In this document: piece by piece, positions 30,535 to 40,751 of the stretch | Position numbering within the stretch: position 1 is the first letter of the stretch | Layout: every line of letters starts with the position of its first letter | Position numbers and translations under genes: made by a program | From: Cronobacter malonaticus LMG 23826 | Lineage (GTDB): Bacteria > Pseudomonadota > Gammaproteobacteria > Enterobacterales > Enterobacteriaceae | Direction of reading: 5' to 3' | Assembly: GCF_001277215.2 (NCBI RefSeq) | Contig: NZ_CP013940.1 | Span: 682,001-746,000 of the forward strand | DNA length: 64,000 nt | Notes under the pieces: generated by a model | What the model was told of the DNA's origin: nothing | The model's input: only the letters and a program-made list of their open reading frames with translations | Databases searched by the model: none

Positions 30535-31380
30535 TTACTGACGCGCCAGACGGCCGGTTGCTGGCGTAAAGTCGCAGTTGCTGCGCCACGGGTTGATATC
30601 CAGACCGCCGCGGCGGGTGTAGCGCGCGTATACGCTGAGCTGTTCCGGTTGGCAGAAACGCGTGATGTCGTTAAAGATGCGCTCGACGCACTGCTCGTGG
30701 AATTCGTTATGATGGCGGAACGAGACCAGATAGCGCAGCAGCTTTTCCCGGCAGATTTTCGGCCCGCGATAGCGGATCTGTACGGAGCCCCAGTCCGGCT
30801 GGTGCGTGATCAGGCAGTTGGATTTGAGCAGGTGGCTCACCAGCGTCTCTTCCACCGTCTCCTCGCCTGCGGCACCGGAAAGCAGCGCGGCATCGAATTC
30901 GTAATCGGTGATCTCAATATCCTGATTATCGATGCAGTCGCCGCTAAAACGCGCGACCGGCTCGCCTTCCACATCCTCAAGGCGGCGAAGCGTGACGGAG
31001 ACATCGCCCTGCGCGCAGGCGCGTAAATCACGCTCCAGCGTCTCGCGTACCGCGTCCAGGCTGTCAAAACGCGTCTGGTTAAAGCTGTTGAGATAGAGCT
31101 TAAAGCTTTTCGATTCCACCAGATTGACGCTGGTCGCGTTAATCTCCACCTGGCCTATCGCCACCTGCGGCAGGCCGTTGCGGTTAAGCCAGGAGAGTTC
31201 GTACATCGTCCAGATATCCGCGCCGTGAAAGGGCAGAGCATCGGCGCGCAGGCCCAGCGGATCGCGGTTTAAACTGCGCGGAACGGGCTGGAGCAGCGAG
31301 GCGTCGTAAACGTCGCGGTAATCAGTGGATTTGCCGAGCGTCAGGCCGTGAAGCGCCTGATGATTTTCATAAGAAGTCAT
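30535..31380 (-). CDS. queF: NADPH-dependent 7-cyano-7-deazaguanine reductase
   Basis: QueF reduces the nitrile preQ0 to the amine preQ1 with NADPH, a late free-base step in making queuosine for tRNA. The 281-residue product is the two-domain type II form. The QueF motif [18 protein letters not shown] is near residues 90-107 and the active-site cysteine is in [19 protein letters not shown] near residue 190. QueD and QueE, earlier steps of the same pathway, are encoded at 51.5 and 50.7 kb. It is divergent from syd with 69 bases between the starts. Confidence 0.97.
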   Translation of the reverse strand: MTSYENHQALHGLTLGKSTDYRDVYDASLLQPVPRSLNRDPLGLRADALPFHGADIWTMYELSWLNRNGLPQVAIGQVEINATSVNLVESKSFKLYLNSFNQTRFDSLDAVRETLERDLRACAQGDVSVTLRRLEDVEGEPVARFSGDCIDNQDIEITDYEFDAALLSGAAGEETVEETLVSHLLKSNCLITHQPDWGSVQIRYRGPKICREKLLRYLVSFRHHNEFHEQCVERIFNDITRFCQPEQLSVYARYTRRGGLDINPWRSNCDFTPATGRLARQ

Positions 31381-31449
31381 GTGTCACCGGAATAATACAG
31401 GTACAATACAGGGTTCAGTGTATCTTACCTGATCTGAAGAGAGAATCTG

Positions 31450-31995
31450 GTGCAAAACGAAGTCCAACAGGCGCTGGCGTCATTCAGCGCGCGCTACTGC
31501 GAAGCGTGGCGGCAACAGCGGGGCAGCCTGCCCGTCAGTGAAGAATATATCGGTATTTCCTCCCCATGCATTGTATCTACCCACCCGGACGCGGTAGAGT
31601 GGCAGCCTCAGCCGTTTACACCCGAAGACTCTCTCGGCGCGGTTGAGAAGGCGCTCGATATTGTGATTCAGCCGGACGCCCATGCTTTTTATGTAAGCCA
31701 GTACGCTGGCGACATGGCCGCGCGGCATGATGAACTGGCGTTAACGCTGTTACAGGCCTGGAGCCAGGACGATTTCCGCCGCGTGCAGGAAAACCTGATA
31801 GGCCATCTGGTAACGCAAAAACGCCTGAAGCTGTCGCCGACAGTTTTTATTGCTACGCTTGATAGCGAGCTGGATGTGATCTCGCTGTGTAACCTGACCG
31901 GCGAGGTGGTGCGCGAGACGCTCGGCACCCGTAAGCGCCGCGTACTGGCACCTTCGCTTAGCGCGTTTCTGAACCAGCTCGATCCCCTCGTGTAA
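31450..31995 (+). CDS. syd: SecY-interacting protein Syd
   Basis: Syd is a cytosolic acidic protein that binds cytosolic loops of SecY and helps remove faulty translocons. The 181-residue product has the E. coli length and starts at GTG, with AGAGAGAA upstream. Conserved blocks are [22 protein letters not shown] in spirit (residues about 75-95), the [21 protein letters not shown] block at 118-138 and GTRKRRVL near the end. The csrB control region follows. Confidence 0.95.
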   Translation: MQNEVQQALASFSARYCEAWRQQRGSLPVSEEYIGISSPCIVSTHPDAVEWQPQPFTPEDSLGAVEKALDIVIQPDAHAFYVSQYAGDMAARHDELALTLLQAWSQDDFRRVQENLIGHLVTQKRLKLSPTVFIATLDSELDVISLCNLTGEVVRETLGTRKRRVLAPSLSAFLNQLDPLV

Positions 31996-32015
31996 TCCTT
32001 TTTTGCCTGCACCCT

Positions 32016-32033
32016 TGTAAGAGATCTCTCACA
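32016..32033. promoter_or_regulatory. UvrY (SirA/GacA-type) binding site upstream of csrB
   Basis: TGTAAGAGATCTCTCACA is an 18-base near-perfect palindrome of the UvrY/SirA/GacA box type, which activates csrB at a distance in E. coli and Salmonella. It lies about 173-190 bases before the predicted csrB start. A partial second copy, TGTGAGAGATC, follows at about 32040. Confidence 0.85.
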
Positions 32034-32205
32034 AACCCTGTGAGAGATCGCCGTCAAAGTAAGGGTTTTCTTACGTAAGCTAAAAATTAATAGTCTTATA
32101 TTTCAAAGGCCTTTGTGCTCACGCTTCGCTTGCGAATGAAACTTATCTTAAATTGAACCTGTAAGCTGCCTTGTAAGTGCAGGCAGATTGCGAGATTCTA
32201 TCTCT

Positions 32206-32565
32206 GCCGACACGGAGTGGTGCTGAAGCGAACATCAGGATGATGGCGCTTCAAAAGGACACGCCGGAGGGCGATTCAGGGAAGGCTTCAGGATGAAGCG
32301 AAAGGACGGCGCAGGAGCGCTGAGGGACACCTCCAGGAAGGAGAATGTGAGCCGGTCAGGATTACCGGTGGGTCAGGAAGACCAGGACACGCATCTGGAT
32401 GATGCACCAGTGACATCAGGACGATGTGGGCAGGACGCGTAAACGGACGTAAGGTCGCAAGGCCGCAGGAAAAGTTGTCACGGACGAGCAGGGAGCACCG
32501 AAAAGTAGCCGGACTGCTGCGAAACGAACCGGGAGCACTGTGTTATCACAGTGCTCCCTTTTTTT
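32206..32565 (+). ncRNA. csrB: CsrB small RNA (CsrA-sequestering)
   Basis: About 360 bases with some 23 GGA triplets, most in the form CAGGA or AGGGA, many in hairpin loops such as CACCTCCAGGAAGGAG and GGTTCAGGAT-like units. This is the repeated CsrA-binding motif of CsrB; E. coli CsrB is 369 bases. The 3' end GGGAGCACTGTGTTATCACAG, then TGCTCCC with seven T, is a strong terminator almost identical to the known one. CsrB titrates the translational repressor CsrA and so shifts carbon flow, motility and biofilm. It sits between syd and yqcC as in E. coli. The exact 5' end is set by similarity (GCCGACACGGAG) and is uncertain by a few bases. Confidence 0.95.
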
Positions 32566-32634
32566 ATGCTTTTTTTTCTGCCGCCGGGAAATGGTATGCT
32601 GCGCGCCCGGTTTTTTTGATTCACAGAGGTTGTT

Positions 32635-32964
32635 ATGGAACGCCATCAACGGGTTCGCCAGCAGTTGCAGCGCGTCGAGCAGGTGTTGCGCCATCATCAG
32701 CAGTGGCAAAGCGCCGCGCCGCACTCCTCCGCGTTTGAAAGCACGCAGCCTTTTTGCATGGATACGCTTGAGCCTTACGAATGGCTGCAATGGGTGCTGA
32801 TCCCGCGCCTGCACGCGCTGCTGGACGCCGGTGCGCCGCTGCCGCAGGCGTTTGCCGTCGCGCCTTATTATGAAGTTGCGCTTGAAGCGAGCTATCCGGC
32901 GCGCGACGCCGTTCTGGTGACGCTGGTGGAACTGGACGCGCTGTTCGCCGGTGACGACGCGTGA
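32635..32964 (+). CDS. yqcC: DUF446 family protein YqcC
   Basis: A 109-residue cytosolic protein of the DUF446 family. The N-terminal half is helical and glutamine-rich (RHQRVRQQLQRVEQVLRHH), and the conserved part is QPFCMDTLEPYEWLQWVLIPRLHALLDAG near residues 38-66. A GAGG Shine-Dalgarno precedes the ATG. Its stop overlaps the truC GTG start by 4 bases, so it is coupled to tRNA pseudouridylation. No function is established. Confidence 0.93.
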   Translation: MERHQRVRQQLQRVEQVLRHHQQWQSAAPHSSAFESTQPFCMDTLEPYEWLQWVLIPRLHALLDAGAPLPQAFAVAPYYEVALEASYPARDAVLVTLVELDALFAGDDA

Positions 32965-33758
32965 GCCTCGAAATCCTTTATCAGGATGAATGGCTGGTGG
33001 CGGTCAATAAGCCGTCCGGCTGGCTGGTGCACCGCAGCTGGCTCGATCGCGATGAAAAGGTCGTCGTCATGCAGACGGTTCGTGATCAGATAGGCCAGCA
33101 TGTTTTTACCGCTCATCGTCTCGACAGGCCCACGTCCGGCGTACTGCTGATGGGGCTTTCCAGTGAGGCTGGAAGACGGTTAGCGCAGCAGTTCGAACAG
33201 CATCAAATCCAGAAACGCTATCACGCTATCGTGCGCGGCTGGCTCACCGACAGCGCCGTGCTGGATTATCCGCTGGTGGAAGAGCTTGATAAAATCGCTG
33301 ATAAGTTCTCCCGCCAGGATAAAGAGCCGCAGCCTGCCGTCACGCACTATCACGGCCTTGCGACGACCACGCAGCCGGTGGCGGTCGGGCGTTACGATTC
33401 AGTGCGCTATAGCCTTGTAGAAATGTTGCCGCAGACCGGCCGCAAACATCAGCTGCGCCGCCATATGGCGCACCTTCGCCACCCTATTATCGGTGACTCA
33501 AAGCATGGCGATCTGCGCCAGAACCGCGCGGCGGCGGAGCATTTTGGCTGTAACCGGCTAATGCTACACGCCAGCGAGCTGACACTGACGCACCCGTTTA
33601 CCGGCGCGCCGCTGACCATTCGCGCGGGTCTGGATGACGTCTGGCGTCAGGCGCTGGCGCACTTTGGCTGGCAGGCGCATTTCCCCGCTGCCGATGGGGT
33701 TGAGTTTCCTGTGACGAACCCTCAGGATGAAGGCAGTCTGCATTCGAAAGGAGAGTAA
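32961..33758 (+). CDS. truC: tRNA pseudouridine(65) synthase
   Basis: TruC isomerises uridine 65 in the T-stem of tRNA-Ile1 and tRNA-Asp. The 265-residue product starts at GTG overlapping the yqcC stop. The catalytic Asp is in the RluA-family motif TAHRLDRPTSGVLLMGL near residue 55; YHAIVRGW and the C-terminal LPQTGRKHQLRRHMAHLRHPIIGD are also diagnostic. No S4 domain is present, as expected for TruC. yqcA follows after 3 bases. Confidence 0.96.
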   Translation: MSLEILYQDEWLVAVNKPSGWLVHRSWLDRDEKVVVMQTVRDQIGQHVFTAHRLDRPTSGVLLMGLSSEAGRRLAQQFEQHQIQKRYHAIVRGWLTDSAVLDYPLVEELDKIADKFSRQDKEPQPAVTHYHGLATTTQPVAVGRYDSVRYSLVEMLPQTGRKHQLRRHMAHLRHPIIGDSKHGDLRQNRAAAEHFGCNRLMLHASELTLTHPFTGAPLTIRAGLDDVWRQALAHFGWQAHFPAADGVEFPVTNPQDEGSLHSKGE

Positions 33759-33761
33759 GCG

Positions 33762-34211
33762 ATGGCAAGCGTAGGGATTTTTGTCGGCACCATGTACGGA
33801 AATTCACTGCTGGTGGCGGAAGAAGCACAGGCGATCCTGAAAAAGCAGGGACATGACGCGACGGTGTATGAAGATCCCGATATCACCGACTGGGAGCGTT
33901 ATGGCGACGGGTATGCGCTTATTGTCACTTCCACAACCGGGCAGGGCGATCTGCCGGACAGCATCGTGCCGCTTTATCAGGCTATCAAAGATCAGCACGG
34001 TCATCAGCCGACGCGGCGCTACGGCCTGATTGCGCTCGGCGACAGCAGTTACAGCCATTTTTGCGGCGGCGGCAAGAAATTTGACGCGCTGTTGCAGGAG
34101 CATGCAGCGCAGCGCGTCGGCGAGGTGTTATACATTGACGCCGCGGAATATCCGGAGCCGGAAACGCTCTCCAGCCCCTGGGTCGAGCAGTGGAGCGCGC
34201 TGCTTAAGTAA
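33762..34211 (+). CDS. yqcA: Flavodoxin YqcA
   Basis: A 149-residue single-domain flavodoxin of the MioC-like short-chain type. The FMN phosphate loop is [15 protein letters not shown] at residues 7-21, [16 protein letters not shown] follows near 57, and [15 protein letters not shown] holds the isoalloxazine contacts near 88-102. It is the last gene of the yqcC-truC-yqcA unit. Its redox partner is not known with certainty. A hairpin (GTCGGCG/CGCCGAC, 34220-34240) lies between its stop and the barA stop and may terminate either gene, though the T run is short. Confidence 0.93.
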   Translation: MASVGIFVGTMYGNSLLVAEEAQAILKKQGHDATVYEDPDITDWERYGDGYALIVTSTTGQGDLPDSIVPLYQAIKDQHGHQPTRRYGLIALGDSSYSHFCGGGKKFDALLQEHAAQRVGEVLYIDAAEYPEPETLSSPWVEQWSALLK

Positions 34212-34245
34212 ATCACGCCGTCGGCGCTCTGTGCGCCGACGCGGT

Positions 34246-37005
34246 TTATATCCCGGAAATACGCTGCGCTTCGCGCGCCACGTTATCCATCTCATCAAGT
34301 AATTCCAGCAGCTCCGGCTCCAGGTCGCTTGCGGGAACGCCGCTGCGCAACTGCTGTTCAATTAACTGACAGAGATTTTTCAGGCGCGGCACGCCGCTGT
34401 AGCCGCAGCTCCCGTGCAGTTTATGAATAAGCTCCGTCAGACCTCCCGGGTTTTCCCCTACCAGCTGTTCTTCCACGCGGTTGCGGACTTCCGGTAAAAA
34501 CGCCAGCAGCATTTGTAGCATATCGCGCGCCAGATCCGGTTTATTGGCGGCCTGTCGCAGCGCCAGGCTCCAGTCGAGCGTGGCGTCGGGGTTGCCCTCC
34601 AGTGGCGTTGTCACAGGAGCGCTTGCGGCCACCGGCACCGCGTAGCCGGGCTGATAGCGCAGTAACAGGGCGCGCAGTTTCTCTTCTTCGATAGGCTTCG
34701 CCAGATAATCATTCATTCCGGCGCTGAGCAGCTTTTCTTTCTGCCCTGACATCGCGTGAGCCGTGACCGCGATAATCGGCGTATGCTGCTGTTGCGGCAG
34801 TTTGCGGATAAGCTCGCAGGCGTGAATGCCGTCCATATCCGGCATCTGGATATCCATCAGAATAATGTCGAACGGCTGAAGCATGGCGCGCTCCACCGCC
34901 TGATGCCCGCTTTCGCACAGCACCACATGCTGAACCATATCTTCCAGCAGCGCGCCGATAAGCTTCAGGTTGGCCGGGTTATCATCCACGGCCATCACCG
35001 TCATCGGCATCCTGCTCTGATCGCCTTCCGGCAGTTCACGGGCGTGAATAAGACGACAGTGTTCCAGCAACAGCGGCATCAAACGCGTGGCCGTCACTGG
35101 TTTCAGCAGGCAGGCGCTGGCCCCCTCTTTTTTCAGCATCTCGGCGTTGATTTGGGCGTGGCACGGCAGGGCGAGGATCAGGCAGTCCGTCAGCGTCGCT
35201 GCACGGGCCAGTTGATCGTGGCGCATCGACAGCGGCTCGCGGTCTGTGACCGGGGCGGCGTACAGTAAAATGTCGTAATGCGCCTGCGGAAGCGTTGCCA
35301 GATCGGGGCTGTAGACGACCGTGAGCGGCGTGTTAGCGAGCAGATCCCGCGTGCTTTTCGCGGCCGCTTCGTTTTTCTCGACATAGGCCAGACGCATCCC
35401 CGCCAGCATATCGGTGGCGTGGCGGTCCACCAGCGCGTTCGGGTTGAGATCAAGGCTGATATGGAACCAGAACGTCGAGCCGCGATGCGGCTGGCTGTGG
35501 AAGGAGATATCGCCGCCCATTTCGTTCACCAGCTTTTGGGTGATCACCAGCCCAAGCCCGGTGCCGCCGTGACGGCGTGAAATACTGGCGTCGGCCTGGC
35601 GAAACGCCTGGAACAGACGCGACTGATCGCGCTCCGGAATGCCGATGCCGGTATCGCGGATTTGTACTTCGATCTGCACCTTGTTGTTACTGATGGCGCG
35701 CTTCTCAACCACGATGTCGATATTGCCGTGGTCGGTAAATTTAATCGCGTTGCCGACCAGGTTAGTAATCACCTGCTGGAGACGCAGCGGGTCGCCAATG
35801 ACATTGTCCGGCACGTCGTGGCGCACGCTAATGGTCAGTTCCAGCCCTTTATCGTGCGCCGAGTGCGCGAGCAGCGTGACCACTTCATCAAGCGTGGTAC
35901 GCAGCGGGAACGGAATGCTTTCCAGCAGCAGTTTCCCGGCCTCAAGTTTCGAGAAATCCAGCACGTCATTAATGATGCTGAGCAGATTATTTGCCGAACG
36001 CTCGATGGTATTGAGGTGATCGCGCTGGGTTGGCGTGAGGTCGGTTTTCAGCGTCAGGCGGGTAAAGCCAATCACGCCATTCAGCGGCGTGCGCAGCTCA
36101 TGAGACATATTAGCGAGAAATTCAGACTTAATGCGCGCCGCTTCCTGGGCGCGTTTTTTCGCCAGATCCAGCTCAACGTTCTGGATCTCCATCTGCTCCA
36201 GCGTTTCACGAAGATCAGACGTCGCCTGATCGATATTGTGCTGCATCTCTTCATGGTAAGCGGCAAGCGACATCGCCATTGAGTTGATGCCGTTTTTCAG
36301 CATATCCAGTTCGCCCAGCATAAAGCCTTCCACGCGGCTGTCGAGCTGGCCGCGGCGAATACGGTCAACGGTATTAACCATATTGCGGATAGGCGCGGTG
36401 ACGTCGCGCATCAGGCGCCAGGCGAACAGCACCGCGCAGGCCATGCAAATCAGCATCATCAGCAGCGAAATGGCGATCTCCTGATACTGCTGGAGGCGTA
36501 CTGATTTCAGATCAAGCTCCAGCGCCACGTAGCCCAGCGGGTTGGCGCTGAGTTTGGCGTCAGAAATTTCAGACTCGTCAGGAGAATAGCGCTCGGAGAC
36601 CACAGGCGTGCGCAAAATCAGTATATCGTCGCGGCGCGTCACGCCCAGGCTGGTCGGCATGGATGCGCCGTCCGGGAGCTGCAGTTCGGACGGGTCAAGC
36701 TGATAATTAGAGGTGACAAACAGCTTATTGTGCCGATCGTAAACCGAAATGGCGCGTACAATTTCCGAATGACGGCGATGCAGTACGCTCACCAGCTGGC
36801 GCACCGACTCCTTATTTTGCAGGCTCATGCCATATTCGCTGGCGACCGCCAGCGGCTCGATAATGCTGGCGCCGGCGTCTTCCAACTGACGCTGCAAATC
36901 ATGATAGCGGTGCACAACGAAGAAGACGCTGAGCAGCAGGCCGATAATAAAGGTGGGCGCCAGGATAAGAATCATCATCCGCGCCCGCAGGCTGTAGTTG
37001 GTCAT
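34246..37005 (-). CDS. barA: Hybrid sensor histidine kinase BarA
   Basis: BarA is an inner-membrane tripartite kinase that senses short-chain carboxylates and phosphorylates UvrY. The 919-residue product (918 in E. coli) has a membrane helix near residues 10-30, a periplasmic sensor, a second helix near 170-190, a HAMP linker, HisKA with the autophosphorylated His in [16 protein letters not shown] near 302, HATPase with [15 protein letters not shown] and [10 protein letters not shown], a receiver with Asp in [14 protein letters not shown] near 718, and a C-terminal HPt with [13 protein letters not shown] near 861. A UvrY-type site in front of csrB lies about 2 kb away. It is divergent from rlmD. 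Confidence 0.97.
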   Translation of the reverse strand: MTNYSLRARMMILILAPTFIIGLLLSVFFVVHRYHDLQRQLEDAGASIIEPLAVASEYGMSLQNKESVRQLVSVLHRRHSEIVRAISVYDRHNKLFVTSNYQLDPSELQLPDGASMPTSLGVTRRDDILILRTPVVSERYSPDESEISDAKLSANPLGYVALELDLKSVRLQQYQEIAISLLMMLICMACAVLFAWRLMRDVTAPIRNMVNTVDRIRRGQLDSRVEGFMLGELDMLKNGINSMAMSLAAYHEEMQHNIDQATSDLRETLEQMEIQNVELDLAKKRAQEAARIKSEFLANMSHELRTPLNGVIGFTRLTLKTDLTPTQRDHLNTIERSANNLLSIINDVLDFSKLEAGKLLLESIPFPLRTTLDEVVTLLAHSAHDKGLELTISVRHDVPDNVIGDPLRLQQVITNLVGNAIKFTDHGNIDIVVEKRAISNNKVQIEVQIRDTGIGIPERDQSRLFQAFRQADASISRRHGGTGLGLVITQKLVNEMGGDISFHSQPHRGSTFWFHISLDLNPNALVDRHATDMLAGMRLAYVEKNEAAAKSTRDLLANTPLTVVYSPDLATLPQAHYDILLYAAPVTDREPLSMRHDQLARAATLTDCLILALPCHAQINAEMLKKEGASACLLKPVTATRLMPLLLEHCRLIHARELPEGDQSRMPMTVMAVDDNPANLKLIGALLEDMVQHVVLCESGHQAVERAMLQPFDIILMDIQMPDMDGIHACELIRKLPQQQHTPIIAVTAHAMSGQKEKLLSAGMNDYLAKPIEEEKLRALLLRYQPGYAVPVAASAPVTTPLEGNPDATLDWSLALRQAANKPDLARDMLQMLLAFLPEVRNRVEEQLVGENPGGLTELIHKLHGSCGYSGVPRLKNLCQLIEQQLRSGVPASDLEPELLELLDEMDNVAREAQRISGI

Positions 37006-37062
37006 GGGGTTCCGTTATGGGACAATCAGCGACATTCAGTTTATGTGAGAAATTTCCTGGCG

Positions 37063-38361
37063 ATGGCGCAATTCTACTCTGCAAAGCGACGCGTGACGAC
37101 GCGTGAAATCATAACCGTGACGGCTGACGGCCTCGATGCCTTTGGTCAGGGCGTGGCGCGCCATCATGGCAAGGCGTTGTTCATCTCCGGTTTATTGCCA
37201 GGCGAGCGCGCGGAAGTGGTGCTCAGCGAAGATAAAAAACAGTTCGCGCGCGGCGACGTTAAAAAGCGGCTTTCACAAAGCCCGGAGCGCGAGACGCCGC
37301 GGTGTCCGCATTTTGGCGTATGCGGCGGCTGCCAGCAACAGCACGCCAGCGTGGAATTACAGCAGCGCGCTAAAGCGCAGGCGCTGAGCCGCATGATGAA
37401 GCGCGAGGTGGATGAAGTGATCAGCGGGCCTGCGTGGGGCTACCGCCGCCGCGCGCGTCTGAGCTTGAATTTCCCGCCGCGCAAACCAGGCTTACAGATG
37501 GGTTTTCGCAAGGCGGGTTCGAACGATCTGGTGGATGTGCATCGCTGCCCTGTGCTTGTGCCCCGTCTTGAAGCGTTGCTGCCGAAACTTCGCGACTGCT
37601 TAAGCAGCCTTGATGGCGTGCGTCATCTTGGCCATGTCGAGCTGGTGGATGTGACGAGCGGTCCGTTAATGGTCTTGCGCCATCTCAAGCCGTTAAGTGC
37701 CGCCGATCGCGAAAAACTGGAATGCTTTTCGCATTCCGAAGGCGTGGCGCTGTACCTTGCGCCCCAGAGCGATACCCTTGAGCACCTTAATGGCGAGATG
37801 CCGTGGTATGAATCCGACGGCCTGCGGCTTACCTTCAGCCCGCGCGATTTTATTCAGGTCAACGAGGCTGTAAACCAGCAAATGGTGGCCCGCGCGCTGG
37901 AGTGGCTGGATATTCAGCCCGGCGAGCGCTTGCTGGATCTCTTCTGCGGCATGGGCAACTTTACGCTGCCGCTGGCGCGGCGCGCGGAAAGTGTGGTGGG
38001 CGTGGAGGGCGTTGCGGCGCTGGTGGAGAAAGGTGACTATAATGCCCGCCTTAATGCGTTGAAAAACGTCACATTCTTTCAGCATAACCTGGAAGAAGAC
38101 GTCACCCGGCAACCGTGGGCGCAGCAGGGGTTCGACAAAGTGCTGCTCGATCCCGCGCGTGCGGGCGCGGCGGGCCTGATGCAGCATATTGTGAAATTAA
38201 AACCGCGTCGGGTGGTCTATGTCTCCTGTAACCCTGCCACGCTGATGCGTGACAGTGAGGCGCTGCTTGCAGCGGGCTATCGCACCGAACGGCTGGCGAT
38301 GCTGGATATGTTTCCACACACCGGCCATCTGGAATCGATGGCGTTGTTTGAAAGAGATTAA
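37063..38361 (+). CDS. rlmD: 23S rRNA (uracil-1939-C5)-methyltransferase
   Basis: RlmD (RumA) methylates U1939 of 23S rRNA. The product is 432 residues from the ATG at 37063; the frame is open back into barA but the homologous start [13 protein letters not shown] is clear. An N-terminal TRAM domain is followed by the 4Fe-4S ligands in [14 protein letters not shown] (residues about 75-88), the SAM motif [16 protein letters not shown] and the catalytic Cys in [13 protein letters not shown] near residue 388. The neighbour relA starts 51 bases after its stop. Confidence 0.97.
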   Translation: MAQFYSAKRRVTTREIITVTADGLDAFGQGVARHHGKALFISGLLPGERAEVVLSEDKKQFARGDVKKRLSQSPERETPRCPHFGVCGGCQQQHASVELQQRAKAQALSRMMKREVDEVISGPAWGYRRRARLSLNFPPRKPGLQMGFRKAGSNDLVDVHRCPVLVPRLEALLPKLRDCLSSLDGVRHLGHVELVDVTSGPLMVLRHLKPLSAADREKLECFSHSEGVALYLAPQSDTLEHLNGEMPWYESDGLRLTFSPRDFIQVNEAVNQQMVARALEWLDIQPGERLLDLFCGMGNFTLPLARRAESVVGVEGVAALVEKGDYNARLNALKNVTFFQHNLEEDVTRQPWAQQGFDKVLLDPARAGAAGLMQHIVKLKPRRVVYVSCNPATLMRDSEALLAAGYRTERLAMLDMFPHTGHLESMALFERD

Positions 38362-38412
38362 GTAGTCAGGCCACCGCGCGGTGCGGAGAGGCTGTCCCGA
38401 AAGGAGAGGACG

Positions 38413-40647
38413 ATGGTTGCGGTAAGAAGTGCACATCTTAATAAAGCTGGCGAATTTGACCATGAAAAATGGGTGGCGAGCCTTGGCATCGCCAGTCAGC
38501 CGTCGTGTGAACGCTTAACCGAAACCTGGCGCTATTGCGAACAGCAGACGCAGGGCCACCCGCAGGCCGAGCTTCTGCTCTGGCGCGGCGTGGAGATGGT
38601 CGAAATCCTCACCACGCTGAGCATGGATATCGACACGCTGCGCGCCGCGCTGCTCTTCCCGCTGGTGGACAGCGGTGTCGTGAGCGAAGAGGTGCTCATT
38701 GAGAGTGTCGGCAAATCCGTGGTCGGGTTAATCCACGGCGTGCGCGATATGGCCGCCATCCGCCAGCTTAAAGCCACGCATCACGATTCCGTCTCTTCTG
38801 AACAGGTCGATAACGTGCGCCGCATGCTATTGGCGATGGTCGATGATTTCCGCTGCGTGGTGATTAAACTCGCAGAGCGCATCGCGCATCTGCGCGAGGT
38901 GAAAGACGCGCCGGAAGATGAACGCGTACTTGCGGCGAAAGAGTGCACCAATATCTATGCGCCGCTGGCGAACCGTCTTGGCATCGGCCAGCTCAAGTGG
39001 GAGCTGGAGGATTTCTGCTTCCGCTATCTGCACCCCGAAGAGTACAAGCGTATCGCAAAGCTGCTGCATGAGCGGCGCATAGACCGCGAGCATTATATCG
39101 ACGAGTTTGTGACGCATCTGCGCAGCGCCATGAAAGAAGAAGGCGTTAAGGCGGAGGTTTACGGCCGTCCAAAACATATCTACAGCATCTGGCGCAAAAT
39201 GCAGAAAAAGCATCTGGCGTTTGATGAGCTTTTTGACGTGCGCGCCGTGCGCATCGTCGCAGAGCGCCTTCAGGACTGCTACGCCGCACTCGGGATAGTT
39301 CACACGCACTATCGCCATCTGCCGGATGAGTTCGACGATTATGTCGCCAACCCGAAACCCAACGGCTACCAGTCCATTCATACCGTGGTGCTTGGCCCTG
39401 GCGGCAAAACCGTGGAAATTCAGATCCGCACCAAACAGATGCACGAAGACGCTGAACTCGGCGTGGCGGCGCACTGGAAGTACAAAGAAGGCGCGGCAAG
39501 CGGCGTGCGTAACGGTCATGAAGACCGTATCGCCTGGCTGCGTAAACTTATCGCCTGGCAGGAAGAGATGGCGGATTCCGGCGAGATGCTCGACGAACTG
39601 CGCAGTCAGGTCTTTGACGATCGTGTCTACGTGTTTACCCCGAAAGGCGATGTCGTCGATCTGCCCGCAGGCTCCACACCGCTGGATTTTGCCTACCACA
39701 TCCACAGCGATGTCGGGCACCGGTGCATCGGCGCGAAAATCGGCGGCAGGATCGTGCCGTTTACTTACCAGCTGCAAATGGGCGATCAGATTGAAATCAT
39801 CACCCAGAAGCAGCCGAACCCGAGCCGCGACTGGCTGAATCCGAACCTCGGCTACGTCGGCACCAGCCGGGCGCGCGCCAAAATTCACGCCTGGTTCCGC
39901 AAACAGGATCGCGATAAAAACATTATCGCCGGTCGCCAGATCCTGGATGACGAACTGGCACATCTCGGCATCAGCCTGAAAGAGGCCGAGAAACACCTGC
40001 TGCCACGCTACAACTTTAATGAAGTCGATGAGTTGCTGGCGGCGATTGGCGGCGGCGATATTCGTCTTAACCAGATGGTGAATTTCCTCCAGGCGCAGTT
40101 CAACAAGCCCAGCGCGGAAGAGCAGGACGCCGCGGCGCTGCGTCAGTTGCAGCAAAAAACCTATACGCCGCAGGGGCGCAACACGCGGGATAATGGCCGC
40201 GTCGTCGTCGAAGGCGTCGGTAATCTGATGCACCATATTGCCCGCTGCTGCCAGCCAATCCCTGGCGATGATATTGTCGGCTTTATCACCCAGGGGCGCG
40301 GGATTTCCATCCACCGCGCCGACTGCGATCAACTGGCGGAACTGCAGTCACATGCGCCGGAGCGTATTGTCGATGCCGTCTGGGGCGAAAGCTACTCAGC
40401 AGGGTATTCGCTCATTGTGCGCGTGACCGCGAACGACCGCAGCGGCCTTTTGCGCGATATCACGACGATCCTCGCTAACGAAAAGGTCAATGTGCTTGGC
40501 GTTACCAGCCGCAGCGATACCCGTCAGCAGCTGGCGACCATCGATATGGAAATCGAAATTTACAATCTCCAGGTGCTTGGCCGCGTGCTCGGCAAACTCA
40601 ACCAGGTGTCTGATGTCATTGATGCGCGCCGCCTGCACGGCGGCTGA
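38413..40647 (+). CDS. relA: (p)ppGpp synthetase I, RelA
   Basis: RelA makes (p)ppGpp from GTP/GDP and ATP when uncharged tRNA enters the ribosome. The 744-residue product equals the E. coli length. The N-terminal hydrolase-like domain is degenerate; the synthetase domain includes RPKHIYSIWRKMQKK and NPKPNGYQSIHTVVLGP near residues 250-325. A TGS domain (VFTPKGDVVDLPAGSTPLDFAY), the zinc-finger-like region with HHIARCCQPIPGDD and a C-terminal ACT domain follow. GGAGAGGA precedes the ATG. Unlike in E. coli, mazEF does not follow; mazG is next after 104 bases. Confidence 0.98.
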   Translation: MVAVRSAHLNKAGEFDHEKWVASLGIASQPSCERLTETWRYCEQQTQGHPQAELLLWRGVEMVEILTTLSMDIDTLRAALLFPLVDSGVVSEEVLIESVGKSVVGLIHGVRDMAAIRQLKATHHDSVSSEQVDNVRRMLLAMVDDFRCVVIKLAERIAHLREVKDAPEDERVLAAKECTNIYAPLANRLGIGQLKWELEDFCFRYLHPEEYKRIAKLLHERRIDREHYIDEFVTHLRSAMKEEGVKAEVYGRPKHIYSIWRKMQKKHLAFDELFDVRAVRIVAERLQDCYAALGIVHTHYRHLPDEFDDYVANPKPNGYQSIHTVVLGPGGKTVEIQIRTKQMHEDAELGVAAHWKYKEGAASGVRNGHEDRIAWLRKLIAWQEEMADSGEMLDELRSQVFDDRVYVFTPKGDVVDLPAGSTPLDFAYHIHSDVGHRCIGAKIGGRIVPFTYQLQMGDQIEIITQKQPNPSRDWLNPNLGYVGTSRARAKIHAWFRKQDRDKNIIAGRQILDDELAHLGISLKEAEKHLLPRYNFNEVDELLAAIGGGDIRLNQMVNFLQAQFNKPSAEEQDAAALRQLQQKTYTPQGRNTRDNGRVVVEGVGNLMHHIARCCQPIPGDDIVGFITQGRGISIHRADCDQLAELQSHAPERIVDAVWGESYSAGYSLIVRVTANDRSGLLRDITTILANEKVNVLGVTSRSDTRQQLATIDMEIEIYNLQVLGRVLGKLNQVSDVIDARRLHGG

Positions 40648-40751
40648 CGCGCGCGGCGGCGCCGTGCGGTAACGCCGCGCCGCCTTTATTTTCTCCTCCA
40701 GCGTGAGGCGCGTGGCGGTTCTCGCCACGTCTGTTTTTATAAGGACTTTCC

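Noticed and set aside
32416..32814. Open frames over csrB and yqcC on both strands (for example minus 32416-32814, plus 32424-32738)
   Set aside because: They coincide with the CsrB RNA and its terminator, have no ribosome site and no protein family resemblance.
38827..40332. A 501-codon open frame opposite relA
   Set aside because: Antisense to a fully conserved gene; a by-product of GC-rich codon use.
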